From positions 1 to 20,453 of the forward strand of contig KZ992697.1 in the NCBI GenBank assembly GCA_003614735.1: 20,453 nucleotides of DNA. Direction: 5' to 3'. Below are positions 19,456 through 20,453 of the stretch, in pieces. Origin of the DNA: Thamnocephalis sphaerospora. Its lineage: Eukaryota > Zoopagomycota > Zoopagomycetes > Zoopagales > Sigmoideomycetaceae. Numbering within the stretch: the stretch's first letter is position 1; each line of letters begins with the position of its first letter. A model generated the notes under the pieces. That model saw nothing but the letters and a program-made list of their open reading frames with translations, searched no databases and had not been told where the DNA came from. The translations under genes were made by a program, and so were the position numbers.

Positions 19456-20453
19456 ATGGACTCTATCGATTTTGCGTCAATGCCAGGCGCTGTACTGCCC
19501 GAGGAGCAGACCTCGGCGGTGGAGCTGCCTACGGGCGAGCTTGCTGAAAAACAGGCCCCGTCAGATGACAAGCCATTCTTTCGTGAAAAGGAGCTTGTGG
19601 CAAACGAACTGGCCATCATCATTAGCGGTGAATGGTCGCCTGAGCAGCTGGATGTCAAGCTCATTCACCTCGACTTTGTGGTGCGTGCTGGGTTGGTATG
19701 CGTCTGCGGTGACAAAGCAGCTGACTGGGCGTGCACAGGTGGGTCGCTACCAGGAGCAGCCGTATCTGCTGGACCCGCACCTTGAAGATTTGATCCGACC
19801 GGCCATGGATAAGCTGTCTGAGCTCATGCAGACGCTTGATGAGGCGATGGAAAAGGGCCCTGACGTGCCATTGCCAGCCAAGCCGGCAGAGCAGGCACGC
19901 GGACTGCTGCGGTTCCTGTACATTTTGTGTACTGTACGTGGCTACAAGACCATCGGTATGTCAAGTAAGCATGGCGCAACCATAGGTACGTATGCTAATC
20001 GTACCACGGTTTGTCGCACTCAGTCAAGTTCTTCAGCCATCATGTGTCGGACCTGGAACCAGCCTTTCGCTTCTTGAATGCGCAAGACCGCAGCAAAGCA
20101 AGCCAGTGGACCGGGCGCTACATGCTGCTCCTCTGGCTGTCGCTGCTGTGCATGGTTCCGTTTGATCTCAAGATCGTGGACAGCCAAGCGTTGGGCGACG
20201 AGGTAAGGCCAGCGGTGTTTTAAACCGCAACTTGGTATGCCAGACTGACATGGCAACGGATGCTAGACCAGCGGGTTTGTCGACCGTATGATCATCGCCA
20301 TCATTCCCTATCTGGGATCAGCTAGCAAGGAGCGAGAGGCAGCCGCCTACTTGCTTGCCAAGCTCGTTACACGGTGCGTTACGAGTGAGTGGCATGTTGC
20401 TGTTGGCCAACAGCGCCACCACGGTACCATCTCGTGACCGCGCTTGGAGACGT
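19456..20453 (+). CDS. Tubulin-folding cofactor D, 5' part
   Basis: The model is exons 19456-19680, 19739-19955, 20024-20202 and 20267-20373, followed by a donor GTGCGT at 20374. It gives 242 residues before the window ends, out of roughly 1,100-1,200 in the family. Recognition rests on the N-terminal blocks RYQEQPYLLDPHLE, FLYILCTVRGYKTI, the F-HHVSDLEPAF segment and RYMLLLWLSLLCMVPFD, in the family order. The protein is an armadillo/HEAT-type chaperone that, with cofactors A, C and E and the GTPase Arl2, assembles alpha/beta-tubulin dimers in the cytoplasm. The three complete introns are 58, 68 and 64 nt. The intron opened at 20374 has no convincing acceptor inside the window: the AG at 20413 would make only 40 nt, so its end probably lies just beyond. 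The gene follows XPD by 134 bp on the same strand. Confidence 0.9.

Noticed and set aside
20374-20413. Intron ending at AACAG inside the window in the cofactor D gene
   Set aside because: It would be only 40 nt, far shorter than the others, and the following residues do not resemble the family.
1-20453. tRNA, rRNA, CRISPR array, or bacterial-type operon features
   Set aside because: No tRNA T-arm box, regular spaced repeats or rRNA-like conserved sequence were found by reading; the gene structure is eukaryotic.

Overview
The window is nuclear DNA from an intron-bearing fungus. The protein genes are interrupted by many short introns (54-92 nt) with GT-AG or GC-AG ends. CTAAC or CTGAC branch-like motifs lie close to several acceptors. 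The gene content fits a fungus: a LaeA-type methyltransferase, a CCR4/Ngl-type nuclease, a DPP1-type lipid phosphatase, an XPD/RAD3 helicase and tubulin cofactor D. The very intron-dense XPD gene and non-LTR (LINE) debris fit an early-diverging fungus or a basidiomycete better than an ascomycete yeast. I cannot name the species. Base composition looks moderate, with no block of clearly foreign composition.

Layout, left to right. 1-955 is non-coding flank. 956-2107 (+) is a four-exon SAM-dependent methyltransferase. 2108-6445 is a long gene-poor stretch; its right half is pyrimidine-rich and probably holds the promoter and a spliced 5' leader of the next gene. 6446-9376 (+) is a 947-residue CCR4-like EEP-domain protein. 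It converges on 9749-10726 (-), a six-helix PAP2 lipid phosphatase. 10883-13900 is a small repeat graveyard: 3' fragments of one LINE-like element in both orientations, a decayed copy and a 98-bp tandem duplication. 14011-14994 (+) is an unrecognised seven-helix membrane protein behind a clear TATA box. 15834-19321 (+) is a complete 20-exon XPD/RAD3 gene. 19456 to the right edge (+) is the 5' part of tubulin-folding cofactor D, only 134 bp downstream.

The genes do not form a pathway or cluster. They look like ordinary housekeeping and regulatory neighbours: mRNA turnover, membrane lipid metabolism, TFIIH transcription and repair, and microtubule biogenesis. I found no defence system, biosynthetic cluster or clearly new system. 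The most useful items for follow-up are the reconstructed gene models (especially two GC-AG introns in XPD), the orphan seven-helix protein, the unusual ends of the CCR4-like protein, and the inverted LINE remnants with CpG-decay signatures.
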